The position numbers were made by a program, and so were the translations under genes. This document shows, piece after piece, positions 25,792 to 34,019 of a stretch of DNA of 42,966 nt; the first letter of the stretch is position 1; each line of letters opens with the position of its first letter. Source of the stretch: Gemmatimonadota bacterium (GTDB lineage Bacteria > Gemmatimonadota > Gemmatimonadetes > Longimicrobiales > Gaopeijiaceae); assembly GCA_040882465.1 (NCBI GenBank), contig JBBEBG010000004.1, forward strand, positions 1 through 42,966, read 5' to 3'. Under the pieces are notes generated by a model. It saw nothing but the letters and a program-made list of their open reading frames with translations. It was not told the DNA's origin and made no database searches.

Positions 25792-26435
25792 ATGGCGGTT
25801 CGCTCGATCGAAGGTGCCGGCCGCCCCTGAGAGACGTCCGGGTGTCCGGAAAGGAAAAAGCGAAGCGGCCAATCTGCCGCCTCGCGGATCCCGATGCGAG
25901 GGGAGACCTTGACCACCTCCCCGGGTCCGGGCGCTCCGTCGAGGAGGAGGAGGGGGGGCGCCGTGAGGGAAAGGTCGTTGTGCTCGCCCTGTATGGCGAG
26001 TGCCTCACAGAGTCGTGCCGGACCGTTCGTCAGATCCCCGCGGCGCCCACGCCGCCGAGCCATCGTCTCCCGGCCGATTCCGGCTTCGATGGCGCGAACG
26101 AGAACGGCCTGTGGGTCCCCCGCCGCTCCGGTGACGACGTTGAAGCACCAGTGCATCCCGTAGACGAAGTAGACGTAGGATCGCCCTGGCGGGCCGAACA
26201 TGGGAGCGTTCCGCGCCGTGCGCCCGATGCGGGCCGCCGCATGGCTCGCCGGATCGTCCGGACCGGTGTACGCCTCTACTTCGACGATCCTCCCGCCGGT
26301 CGCGACGCCTCCCACCAGAGAGAGAAGGGTGCAGCCGAGAAGGCGTGGGGCGACCTCCTCGGCGGGCCCTTCGAGGCGCCCCGTGGCCAGCGGCTCCAGC
26401 CCCAGAACGAGCGAACGCCATGCCCGATCGGACAT
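25788..26435 (-). CDS. 3-methyladenine DNA glycosylase (AAG/MPG family)
   Basis: A 215-residue DNA repair enzyme of the mammalian-type AAG family, which excises alkylated purines such as 3-methyladenine. The signature block includes GRIVEVEAYTGPDDPASHAA (the catalytic Glu is in EVEAY), RTARNAPMFGPPGRSYVYFVYGMHWCFNVV and LTNGPARLCEAL. I chose the ATG at 26435, which begins just before the conserved domain; it has no ribosome site and lies inside a 34-bp palindrome. A TTG at 26489 would add 18 residues. The gene overlaps the antiporter by 4 bp. Confidence 0.93.
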   Translation of the reverse strand: MSDRAWRSLVLGLEPLATGRLEGPAEEVAPRLLGCTLLSLVGGVATGGRIVEVEAYTGPDDPASHAAARIGRTARNAPMFGPPGRSYVYFVYGMHWCFNVVTGAAGDPQAVLVRAIEAGIGRETMARRRGRRGDLTNGPARLCEALAIQGEHNDLSLTAPPLLLLDGAPGPGEVVKVSPRIGIREAADWPLRFFLSGHPDVSQGRPAPSIERTAI

Positions 26436-26444
26436 GGCGTTCGC
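26411..26444 (-). promoter_or_regulatory. 34-bp palindrome covering the AAG start codon
   Basis: GCGAACGCCATG (26411-26422) is the exact reverse complement of 26433-26444, and the spacer contains the self-complementary CCGATCGG. The single mismatch (26423/26432) becomes a G-U pair in minus-strand RNA. The start codon of the glycosylase is the inner end of the 5' arm. It could block translation initiation as RNA or be a protein-binding site as DNA. Confidence 0.55.
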
Positions 26445-26501
26445 ATGCGAGGGCGCGGGCCGTCGCGCGCGGCGGGGCGAGCTCGGCAACTTACCCGGTC
26501 G

Positions 26502-28469
26502 TCAACGTCCGCCGCGCGTCCGGCGAAGCCGAGGCTGGAGGAGGGAGGGAGGCTCGCCCCCGAAGTCGTCGCCTGGGGACGCGAGAGCCTCGGCGGCCTC
26601 AGCCGGGATTCCGGCCGCAACCGGCTCCTCCAGCTCCACTCGTGTGGAACCCTCCCCGGGCGCCCCGGTCTTCGGCGGTTCGAAGGGGGTGGGATGGGCG
26701 TGCTCGCCGCGCGGCGCCCCCTGTCCCTCCCCGAATCGCTCGCGCCGCCGCGCGAAATCCGCCGTCCATCCTTCGAACAGCTTCTCGGCCCGGGCGGGGG
26801 GAAGAAGCTGCGCGACGCGCGCGGGGTCGGTCTGGAGGACGACGAAGAGACGGTCGCCTAGCGCATCCACGAGCGTTTCAGCCGTTTTTTTGCCGACCCC
26901 GCCGTAGGAATTGGTGAGGTACTGAACCACACTGTCCGGCTCAGTCGGGAGACGGAGCGCAACCGGATCCAACGCTTCACCAGGGGGAACGCCCGTCCTC
27001 TCGGACGCGGTCACGGCTCCTTCCCTCCGGGGACGAGATACCACCTGGCCCTCGAGGAAGGGCGGGGGTTCGTCGCCGCCCGTTCGGCCGTGGGCCGTTC
27101 CTTCGCGTGGCCGGAGCCGGCTCGCGACCGGCACGTCCACTCCGGAGACGGCCAGTTTCGGGCCGGTCATTGCCGCCGCACCGTCGGTCCCCGCTCCCGT
27201 CAACTGGAGGCCAGGTCCTTCGGGCGGTGCGGTCTTCGGCCCGAGGGCGACCTCGTAGTTCCCGCCTTCGCCCTTGCGGAGGTCGATCACCTCGTGATCG
27301 TGCGCCTGCTTGAGGAAACGCGAAAACTTGGGGAACCCGAGGTCCGCCTCGTCGAATCCGGCCTGCAAGGCGAGCATCCGGCGCTTCACGTCCGAGTCAC
27401 GGACCGCGTCGGAGTCCTCGTCCGCGAGGAGCTCGGTGATGGCCTGACGGAGAAGTGAGTACGCCGCCGCGAGGGAACCGCGATCGGGCGCCGGGAGCCC
27501 GGCTCCCGCCGGCGCCCGTCCTTCACCCTCCCCGGCGCTCGCAGGCGCTTCCCGCATCCCCTCTTCCCTCGCACGACTGGAGTCACTGGACCCGCGCGAC
27601 TCGCCGGTCCCGCGCCCCCGGTCGCCCCGGCCGCGCTCGGGGCGGCGGCCACCTTCGCCACCTCTCCGATCTTCGCCCTTCTTCACCCCCTTTCCGGGAA
27701 CGATCTCGTATTGACCGTTCTCCATCTTCTGGAGCTGCACCAGGCCTTTCTTCCCCGCCTCGGAGACGAAGCGCGAGAACTTGTTGAAGCCGATGCTCTT
27801 TTCGTCGAAGTTCGGATCGATCTCGAGCATGACCTGCTTCAGGCGATCCGAGCGCATGACGTCGCCGCGGCGTCCCATTTGCTCGACGGCACGCTCCACG
27901 AGCGCCCATGGATCCGACGGGCTCGCGCCCCCGATTTCATCCGTCTTCCGGAGACCGGAGAGGGAGGTGTAGGAGTAGTACTCGTCGCAGTTCTGGACGA
28001 GGATGTCCGAGGAAGACTCCTGGATCCCCACGCCGATGACGTATTTCCCGTACTCCTTCAGCTTGAGCACTAGGGAGGAAAAGTCGGAGTCCCCGGTGAG
28101 GAGGATGAAGGTCCCGATCTCCGGACGGGTGAAGACGAGCTCGATCCCGTCGATCGCCATCCGGATGTCGGTCGCGTTTTTTTTGCTGCTCCCGTACGCC
28201 GGGGCGAAGATCAGGTCGATCGAGGCCTCGGAGAGAGGGACGATGTACTGCGGATACCGACGCCAGTCGGCGTAGGCCCTCTGGACCGTGACCTTCCCCC
28301 GAATGACATCGGAGGAGAGGAGCGTCTTCAGCTCCTTCGAAAGGTCGCTCCGCATCCCCATCGTGACGTTGTCGAAATCGATGAGGAGGGCGGCGTTCGG
28401 CGCGTGGGGAGAATGAAGGGCGACGCCGGTCCCCTCGATGTGGGGGGCCCTCGAAAACGGAATGCTCAT
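26502..28469 (-). CDS. NYN ribonuclease-like protein with two OST-HTH domains and a HhH domain
   Basis: A 655-residue multidomain protein. The NYN (PIN-fold) nuclease domain covers about 25-170 with the acidic set DFDNV (D31, D33), DIRMAIDG (D101, D107) and TGDSDF (D127, D129). OST-HTH/LOTUS domains lie at 186-257 and 332-409, both ending in the FSRF...G-YEV pattern; a basic RG-rich linker (262-300) joins them. A C-terminal helix-hairpin-helix segment at about 513-575 (GGVGKKTAETLVDALG, LPPARAEKLFEGW) resembles the N-terminus of RecD2-type helicases. The acidic residues suggest an active RNase and the other domains nucleic-acid binding. The target is unknown. Confidence 0.88.
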   Translation of the reverse strand: MSIPFSRAPHIEGTGVALHSPHAPNAALLIDFDNVTMGMRSDLSKELKTLLSSDVIRGKVTVQRAYADWRRYPQYIVPLSEASIDLIFAPAYGSSKKNATDIRMAIDGIELVFTRPEIGTFILLTGDSDFSSLVLKLKEYGKYVIGVGIQESSSDILVQNCDEYYSYTSLSGLRKTDEIGGASPSDPWALVERAVEQMGRRGDVMRSDRLKQVMLEIDPNFDEKSIGFNKFSRFVSEAGKKGLVQLQKMENGQYEIVPGKGVKKGEDRRGGEGGRRPERGRGDRGRGTGESRGSSDSSRAREEGMREAPASAGEGEGRAPAGAGLPAPDRGSLAAAYSLLRQAITELLADEDSDAVRDSDVKRRMLALQAGFDEADLGFPKFSRFLKQAHDHEVIDLRKGEGGNYEVALGPKTAPPEGPGLQLTGAGTDGAAAMTGPKLAVSGVDVPVASRLRPREGTAHGRTGGDEPPPFLEGQVVSRPRREGAVTASERTGVPPGEALDPVALRLPTEPDSVVQYLTNSYGGVGKKTAETLVDALGDRLFVVLQTDPARVAQLLPPARAEKLFEGWTADFARRRERFGEGQGAPRGEHAHPTPFEPPKTGAPGEGSTRVELEEPVAAGIPAEAAEALASPGDDFGGEPPSLLQPRLRRTRGGR

Positions 28470-28635
28470 AGGATGTGCTCGAACTCTCGCAGCGGAGAGG
28501 GGGTTTGGAGTCCCCTCTCGTGAATTATTGCCGCGAAACCTCCCCACCTGCCCCCCCATCCGCCTCGCTCCACACCATGCGGAGAACGAGGTTCTGGATG
28601 ACCGGGGGACGGGTCAGGGGAAGTCTCTCGGAGAC

Positions 28636-30237
28636 TCATGGCGCCGGATCTTCCCGGTGCGCCTCGAATAGGCGTCCGAGTCCGACTCGACGTACTTCCC
28701 CGGTTCCCGTCTTGGGAAGCGACTCGACGAAACGCACGAGATCCGGAGCTTTGTAGCTCGCCAGCGTGCGGCGGCACCACTCCCGAACCTCGTCCGCGGT
28801 CACGATCGCACCCTCCACGGGAACTACCAGCGCGCAGACCGCCTCGCCGAGGAACTCGTCCTCGACCCCGATCACGGCCGCGTCTCGAATGGCCGGATGG
28901 GCGTGAAGGCGGTCCTCCACTTCCCGTGGATAGACATTGGAACCACTGCGAATGATAACCTCCTTGTGCCGCCCCACCAAATGAATGGAGCCCTCCTCGT
29001 CTACCATTCCGAGATCCCCCGTCCTGAAGAAACCCGCGCCGTTGAAGGACTTGGAGGTCTCCTGCGGCTGGCGGTAGTAGCCGCGCATGACCCCGGGACC
29101 ACGCACGGCCAGCTCACCCAGGCTCTCCGGGGGAAGCTCGGTTCCGCCGGCGTCGAGGACCCGCACCTCGGTCCCGGCGACCGGCCGTCCCAGCGTCAGC
29201 CACCGGATCCCCGGGGGATCGTCAACGGAAGTCACGGCGAGGGTCGAAGAGGTCTCCGTCATCGAATAGGCCGCGAGCATATTGGGGCAAAGCTCTCCTT
29301 CCACCTGCCGAAAGAGGGCTTCCCCCATCGGCGCCCCCGCGACGAGCCCCGTGCGGAGGGCGGAGAGGTTTCGCGGGAGCCGCCGCTGCTCCCTGAGCTC
29401 GGCGGCGAAGACGGTCGGGACACCGTAGTGGACGGTGACCCGGTGCTTGGCGATCAGATCGAGGGCCTTCCCCGCATCGAACTCCAGCTGCATCACGAGC
29501 GGCGCCCCGGAAAGGGCGGATCCGAGGAGTCCGGGACCCAGCCCAAAGACATGAAAGAGGGCGGTGACTCCGAAGACGCGGTCCCCGGGGCCCAGGCCGA
29601 CCGCCTCTGCGGTGACCGCGGCGGCATGCAGGAGGCCACGCGCCGACAGCTCCACACCCTTGGGTTTTCCCGTCGTCCCGGACGTGTAGACGATCGCAAA
29701 AGGTTCGTCGGGACTCCGCTCCTCGGCGCGGGCGAAGCTGCGCCCCCGGCCCGCGGATACGAGGTCCTCGAACTGGAAGATGCGGTCGTCGTACCAGAGG
29801 TCCTCTTGCCCGACCGTGACTACGTACTGGAGCTCGGGCAGAAGGGGAAAGAAAGTCTCGAAACGCTGGAGAAAGTCCACCCCGTGGAAGCTTTCCACGG
29901 TGATCGCGCAAACTGCTTCCGAGTGGCGAAGCATGTAACGCAGCTCCGGCTCCGTGAGTCCGGGATCGAGGGGCACGAGCACGGCGCCGAGCTTCGCGAC
30001 GGCGAAGAGGGAAACGACGAACTCGGGACACCCCGGGAGGACGATCGCAACGCGATCTCCCACCTCGATCCCCAGGTTCGCCAGGGCCGCGGCGAGGGCC
30101 TCCGATTCCTCTTCGATCCGGCCGAAGCTGACCGCGCGGTCCTCGAAGATGAGGTAGGTCCCCAGTGGATCCGACTGCGCGCGTGCCGCAAGGGCGCCGG
30201 AGATCGTATGTCCTCGGGAGTGCTCCATCGGCGCCAT
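28636..30237 (-). CDS. Acyl-CoA synthetase-like adenylate-forming enzyme, A10 lysine replaced by Glu
   Basis: A 533-residue ANL-superfamily protein close to long-chain fatty acid-CoA ligases. The P-loop [78 protein letters not shown] are all intact. The A10 motif, however, reads LPKTGTGEVRRV, so the lysine needed for adenylation is Glu (about 514). One base change (AAA to GAA) would explain it. The protein may carry out only the second half-reaction, bind acyl-adenylates, or be losing activity. Two starts, 30237 and 30228, are possible. It follows aroB by about 105 bp. Confidence 0.88.
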   Translation of the reverse strand: MAPMEHSRGHTISGALAARAQSDPLGTYLIFEDRAVSFGRIEEESEALAAALANLGIEVGDRVAIVLPGCPEFVVSLFAVAKLGAVLVPLDPGLTEPELRYMLRHSEAVCAITVESFHGVDFLQRFETFFPLLPELQYVVTVGQEDLWYDDRIFQFEDLVSAGRGRSFARAEERSPDEPFAIVYTSGTTGKPKGVELSARGLLHAAAVTAEAVGLGPGDRVFGVTALFHVFGLGPGLLGSALSGAPLVMQLEFDAGKALDLIAKHRVTVHYGVPTVFAAELREQRRLPRNLSALRTGLVAGAPMGEALFRQVEGELCPNMLAAYSMTETSSTLAVTSVDDPPGIRWLTLGRPVAGTEVRVLDAGGTELPPESLGELAVRGPGVMRGYYRQPQETSKSFNGAGFFRTGDLGMVDEEGSIHLVGRHKEVIIRSGSNVYPREVEDRLHAHPAIRDAAVIGVEDEFLGEAVCALVVPVEGAIVTADEVREWCRRTLASYKAPDLVRFVESLPKTGTGEVRRVGLGRLFEAHREDPAP

Positions 30238-30342
30238 CTCAGTTCCAGGAGGGGCTCGGAAAGTCGGGGAGCCGCGACGTCCGCGGGAGGCCGGAACCGC
30301 CACCCGCGCCGGAGTGGAGAATAGAAACGCCTCGGACCCGCG

Positions 30343-31470
30343 TCAAAGGGCCTCCGGGGCCGCCTCCAGGAGCACTTCCCGCACGAGCTCGGGGGCGGCC
30401 GCATGGCTCCACCCGATCCCCGGATCCACCGTCCCGAGGTCGCGAAGGAGAACGTATCGCGCCACTCCCTCCCGCACCTTCTTGTCTCGAGAGACGAGGG
30501 CGAGAAGGCGCTCCGTGTCCACGGCCTCCGCCGGATCTCCCGAGAGTCCGATCCGTCCCACCGCCGCCGCGATCTCATCCGCGACGCCGGCGCGCGTCAC
30601 CCCCATCCGCTCCCCCAGCCTCGCTTCCAGGACCATCCCGATCGCGACAGCGTTTCCGTGGGGAAGCCGGTACTGCGATGCCGTTTCAAGCGCGTGGCCC
30701 AGGGTGTGTCCGAAATTCAGGATCTGGCGAAGCCCCACCTCCTTCTCGTCCCGGCTCACGACGCTCGCCTTGAGCTCCACCGATCGGGTCACGACAGCGG
30801 CCGTCGCCAGGGGCGCACCCCCGAGGAGCGCGTCGGCTTCCTCGACGATGCTCCGAAAATATTCCGCGTCCAGGATTGCCCCATGTTTGAGGGCCTCTGC
30901 GAGCCCCTGACTCCGTTCCGCGCGCGGCAGCGTCGAGGTGAGGTTGGTGTCCGCGAGGACGAAGCGCGGCGGATGAAAAGCGCCCACGAGATTTTTCCCG
31001 GAAGGGAGGTCCACGCCCGTCTTCCCGCCGACCGAGGCATCCGCCATCGCCACGAGCGAGGTGGGGATCTGCACAACCGGGATTCCCCGCATGTAGGTCG
31101 CCGCCACGAAGCCGGCGAGATCTCCGGCCACCCCGCCTCCGAGGGCGATCACACAACCGTCGCGCCCGACGCCGGCCGCCACGAGCTCGTCCGTGAGCCT
31201 CTCCCACTCGGCGCGCGTCTTCCGCTCTTCTCCCGCGGGAAAGGTGTGAACCGAGAGTGCGACGCCGTCCGCGGTGAGGAGGGAGACGACACGGTCCCCA
31301 TGGATCGAATGGACGCGCGCATCCGCGATCAGGGCGTACCGGTGTACATGTGCGTGGCGACGGAGAAGGAGGGGGAGATCTTCGAGGACGCCAGGCCCGA
31401 CCACGACCGGATATCCAGCCTCCTTACCCGCTTCCACGCCGACCTCCCAGCGGGGACCCATGCCGGTCAC
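30343..31470 (-). CDS. aroB: 3-dehydroquinate synthase
   Basis: A 375-residue NAD- and metal-dependent enzyme of the shikimate pathway that converts DAHP to 3-dehydroquinate. Visible motifs are the nucleotide-binding IALGGGVAGDLAGFVAATYMRGI, QIPTSLVAMADASVGGKTGVDLPSGKNLVGAFHPP, GLAEALKHGAI and the metal-site block ILNFGHTLGHALE. The start is a GTG at 31470 that overlaps the folK stop as GTGA and has AAGGAG about 8 nt upstream; a GTG at 31479 would fall on the ribosome site itself. Confidence 0.96.
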   Translation of the reverse strand: MTGMGPRWEVGVEAGKEAGYPVVVGPGVLEDLPLLLRRHAHVHRYALIADARVHSIHGDRVVSLLTADGVALSVHTFPAGEERKTRAEWERLTDELVAAGVGRDGCVIALGGGVAGDLAGFVAATYMRGIPVVQIPTSLVAMADASVGGKTGVDLPSGKNLVGAFHPPRFVLADTNLTSTLPRAERSQGLAEALKHGAILDAEYFRSIVEEADALLGGAPLATAAVVTRSVELKASVVSRDEKEVGLRQILNFGHTLGHALETASQYRLPHGNAVAIGMVLEARLGERMGVTRAGVADEIAAAVGRIGLSGDPAEAVDTERLLALVSRDKKVREGVARYVLLRDLGTVDPGIGWSHAAAPELVREVLLEAAPEAL

Positions 31471-31964
31471 GCCCCCCACTCCTTCGCCGCGGCCGCCATC
31501 CCGGCGAGAGCTTTCCCCGTTCGGGGATCCCTGAGATCGCCCGCCACTTCAGCGAGAAGATCCCGGACGAAGGGACGCCCTTCCCAGCGGGGGTGCGGAA
31601 GGGTCAGGGAGGGGGTCTCCAGAACGAGTCCGCCGAAAAAGATGATGTCCACGTCCAGGGTGCGCGGCCCGAAGCGAACGCCCCGGACCCTCCCTGCGGA
31701 CAGCTCGGCTTCCCGCGCCCAGGCGAGAAGCGCGAATGGATCCGGAGCGCCATGGCCGCGCAACGCGAGATTCAGGAAGTGCGGCTGGGTCACCGGACCC
31801 CAAGGTGCCGTCTCGATGGTCCGGGAGATGGCGTCCACGACGATCCGGTCGCCCAGGTAAGCCAGACCGAGTCGCAGGTACCCGGCGCGGTCGCCCTGAT
31901 TGGATCCCAGGGAAAGGATGAACGGGACGGACTCCATCCCTCCGGCGCTGGGCTCGAGGATCAC
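31467..31964 (-). CDS. folK: HPPK, 2-amino-4-hydroxy-6-hydroxymethyldihydropteridine pyrophosphokinase
   Basis: A protein of about 165 residues that transfers pyrophosphate from ATP to the pterin in folate synthesis. Motifs are LSLGSNQGDRAGYL at the N-terminus, VTQPHFLNLALRG, RFGPRTLDVDIIFFG with the metal-binding Asp pair, and LTLPHPRWEGRPFVRDLL. Two starts are possible, GTG at 31964 and ATG at 31937; the latter begins immediately before the conserved core but has its GGAGG touching it. I kept the longer form, which begins 4 bp after the cupin gene. It overlaps aroB by 4 bp. Confidence 0.93.
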   Translation of the reverse strand: MILEPSAGGMESVPFILSLGSNQGDRAGYLRLGLAYLGDRIVVDAISRTIETAPWGPVTQPHFLNLALRGHGAPDPFALLAWAREAELSAGRVRGVRFGPRTLDVDIIFFGGLVLETPSLTLPHPRWEGRPFVRDLLAEVAGDLRDPRTGKALAGMAAAAKEWGA

Positions 31965-31968
31965 TCGC

Positions 31969-32472
31969 TCAGGACCGCCTCATGTGCTTTTTCGGCACGC
32001 CCTTTTTCGGCACGTCCTCGTCTGGCACGCCCTCGTCCGGTGCTCGTCCATATCGGTCCCGGACCCGGACTACGTCGTCGAGCTCCGGCGTGCTCACTTC
32101 CAAGATCGTGCAGTCGGAAATCGCCTCCATGCGATGTAGCGTTCCCGGAACGATGCGGAACGACTCCCCGACCATCCAGGCGACGGGCCCCAACGTGTTG
32201 ATCCCGCTTCCAACCTGAAGCCGCACCTCTCCTTCCAAGAGGAAGAGAGTTTCGTCCTTTTCTTCGTGGAGCTGGAGCGAGAGGGCTTCACCGGCACGAA
32301 CGTGAAGGAGTTTTCCCGCGTAGTCGTCGGTGTGCGCCCAGATGAGCTCGTACCCCCAGGGTTTCTCCACCCGCCGAGGGGCGCGGCTCACCGCATGCGT
32401 GTCTCCGCGCGCCGCATCCACGACAGACTCGGGTGTCCCGAGTTGCCCTCCATCCCTTCGCCCCGGTGTCAT
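31969..32472 (-). CDS. Cupin protein like the C-terminal domain of mannose-6-phosphate isomerase
   Basis: A 167-residue protein with a single cupin barrel: VEKPWGYELIWAHTDDYAGKLLHV, LSLQLHEEKDETLFLLEGEVRLQVG and FRIVPGTLHRMEAISDCTILEVSTPELDDVVRV. This resembles the phosphomannose isomerase half of bifunctional GMP/PMI enzymes, so a sugar-phosphate isomerase role is possible. It ends with a low-complexity tail built from short VPDE/VPKK repeats that is not part of the fold. The ATG at 32472 has no strong ribosome site. It is followed by folK after 4 bp. Confidence 0.83.
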   Translation of the reverse strand: MTPGRRDGGQLGTPESVVDAARGDTHAVSRAPRRVEKPWGYELIWAHTDDYAGKLLHVRAGEALSLQLHEEKDETLFLLEGEVRLQVGSGINTLGPVAWMVGESFRIVPGTLHRMEAISDCTILEVSTPELDDVVRVRDRYGRAPDEGVPDEDVPKKGVPKKHMRRS

Positions 32473-32560
32473 CGAGAACAAGCTACCCCCTCGCGTCTTT
32501 TGCCTCCAGCCCCCGCCGCGTCGAGTTCGGCCGACTCGAGGCGGGCGTCTCATCGAGTTT

Positions 32561-33988
32561 TCAGCTCCAACCGCCGGAGATCTGCCCGGCGGGACAGGCC
32601 TGCCCGGGGCTCAGATTCGGGTTGTTGTCGAGCTCGCGGAGGACGATGGGAAAGGCGATGTCGTCTCCACCCGCAATCCCAGCCCCCTTCACGGGGGGAA
32701 AGAGATTGATGGTGACGGCCGGATCGCGCCGGAGGCGGCGTGACGTCGCCTGACGGTCTCCGGTGAGCCAGAGCTCCCGGGCACGTTCGTCCGCGACCCG
32801 CTTCACGTCCGCCGTCAGATCGCCGGTAAGCACGAGGGGCTGAAGGGCACTTTGCGGCGAGGGCGGCGCGACTCCCCACCGGAGTGTCGCCCGGAGTGAA
32901 TAGTCCGATCGCAGATCGTTCAGGAGTCCTTCCGCGGCCCCCGTATTTCCCTGCCGAACCAGAACCTCCGCGCGGATCAACTGGGCTTCGACGCCCGAGG
33001 CCATCAAGATCTCCGCTTCGGGCCGGCTGTACAGCGTCTGCAGAAGCACGGGAATGGACCCGTGGAGCGTGGTGAATCCGGGCGGACGATTTCGGATCAG
33101 ATTGAGACCGATGAACTGCCCGAGGTGCTCCCACGCCTCGTTTCCGCGGATCGAAGAGCTCCCGTCTCCCACCGTCCAACGGAGCCCCTCCGTGTCCCCG
33201 TACGTGAGCGTATAGACCTGGTTGTACTGGTCCGGGTTGCGATTGGAATACTCGGAGAGAAAGGCGAACGAGCGGGGGACCAGCACGGCGAGTGCCGCAG
33301 CCTCCGCGTAGTTGCCGAGCCAGAGGTGCGCGCGCGCCTGCCCCACGATCGCCGCATGCCGGATGTCCGCGAGCCCGGCGGCCGCCGCGAGTGTCTGGGC
33401 CTCCGCGAGAAAGGTGATGGCCTCGTGAACGCGGGCATCCGGCATGACGGGAGCGGTCTCGGGAAAAACGCCGGTGAGAATGCTCCAGCAGAAGAGCTCG
33501 GCGAGCCAGAGCCGCGTGTATCCGCCATACAGCGTGCCGAGCGCGATTCCCTCCTCCATCTGGTCCAACACTTCCTCGAAAGCGGGATCGGCGAGGCGGG
33601 CCTCTAGAATGACGACTGTCGTGTCGGCCTGGAACCGCGCCGCGTGAAGGGGCGTGTAGAGCTCGTCCGTAACCGAGGCGTTGCTCGACAGAATTCGACG
33701 CCGGTCCACGTCGAAACGATCCGGGAAGGTTCCTCCGAGGATCATCTCGTCCGTCAGAAGGGCGGCGTACCGGGCCACGTTGTCCGCCGAGGCGTTGTAG
33801 CTCCCCACCATCCCGTTCACGAGCGTGGGAACCCCGGCGGGTCCCGCCGCGTCCAGGTCCCCCGGGACGATGACCCCGGACGTCTCCACATCCAGGATTC
33901 CCTCGCACCCGCAGATTCCCACCAACGAAGCCGCGAGCAGGACGAGCCCTCGCCGCGAACCGCACCCCCTCTCCCATACCCTGGTCAT
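32561..33988 (-). CDS. SusD/RagB-like surface lipoprotein
   Basis: A 475-residue outer-membrane lipoprotein that forms the binding lid of a SusCD-type transporter. The lipobox gives Cys at about 28 (VGICGC), followed by EGILDVETSGVIVPGDL, the typical SusD start. The TPR-like helices include GYTRLWLAELFCWSILTGVFPE, AHLWLGNYAEAAALA and IRAEVLVRQGNTGAAEGLLNDLR, and the conserved late ADERARELWLTGDR is present. It follows susC by 31 bp. The ligand is unknown. Confidence 0.9.
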   Translation of the reverse strand: MTRVWERGCGSRRGLVLLAASLVGICGCEGILDVETSGVIVPGDLDAAGPAGVPTLVNGMVGSYNASADNVARYAALLTDEMILGGTFPDRFDVDRRRILSSNASVTDELYTPLHAARFQADTTVVILEARLADPAFEEVLDQMEEGIALGTLYGGYTRLWLAELFCWSILTGVFPETAPVMPDARVHEAITFLAEAQTLAAAAGLADIRHAAIVGQARAHLWLGNYAEAAALAVLVPRSFAFLSEYSNRNPDQYNQVYTLTYGDTEGLRWTVGDGSSSIRGNEAWEHLGQFIGLNLIRNRPPGFTTLHGSIPVLLQTLYSRPEAEILMASGVEAQLIRAEVLVRQGNTGAAEGLLNDLRSDYSLRATLRWGVAPPSPQSALQPLVLTGDLTADVKRVADERARELWLTGDRQATSRRLRRDPAVTINLFPPVKGAGIAGGDDIAFPIVLRELDNNPNLSPGQACPAGQISGGWS

Positions 33989-34019
33989 CTAGGCTGCTCC
34001 CCTGGTCCGGGAATTCGGC

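Noticed and set aside
23431-25830. 799-codon frame on the plus strand
   Set aside because: It is a shadow of etfA, etfB and the NhaC antiporter; its product is charged and repetitive without any domain.
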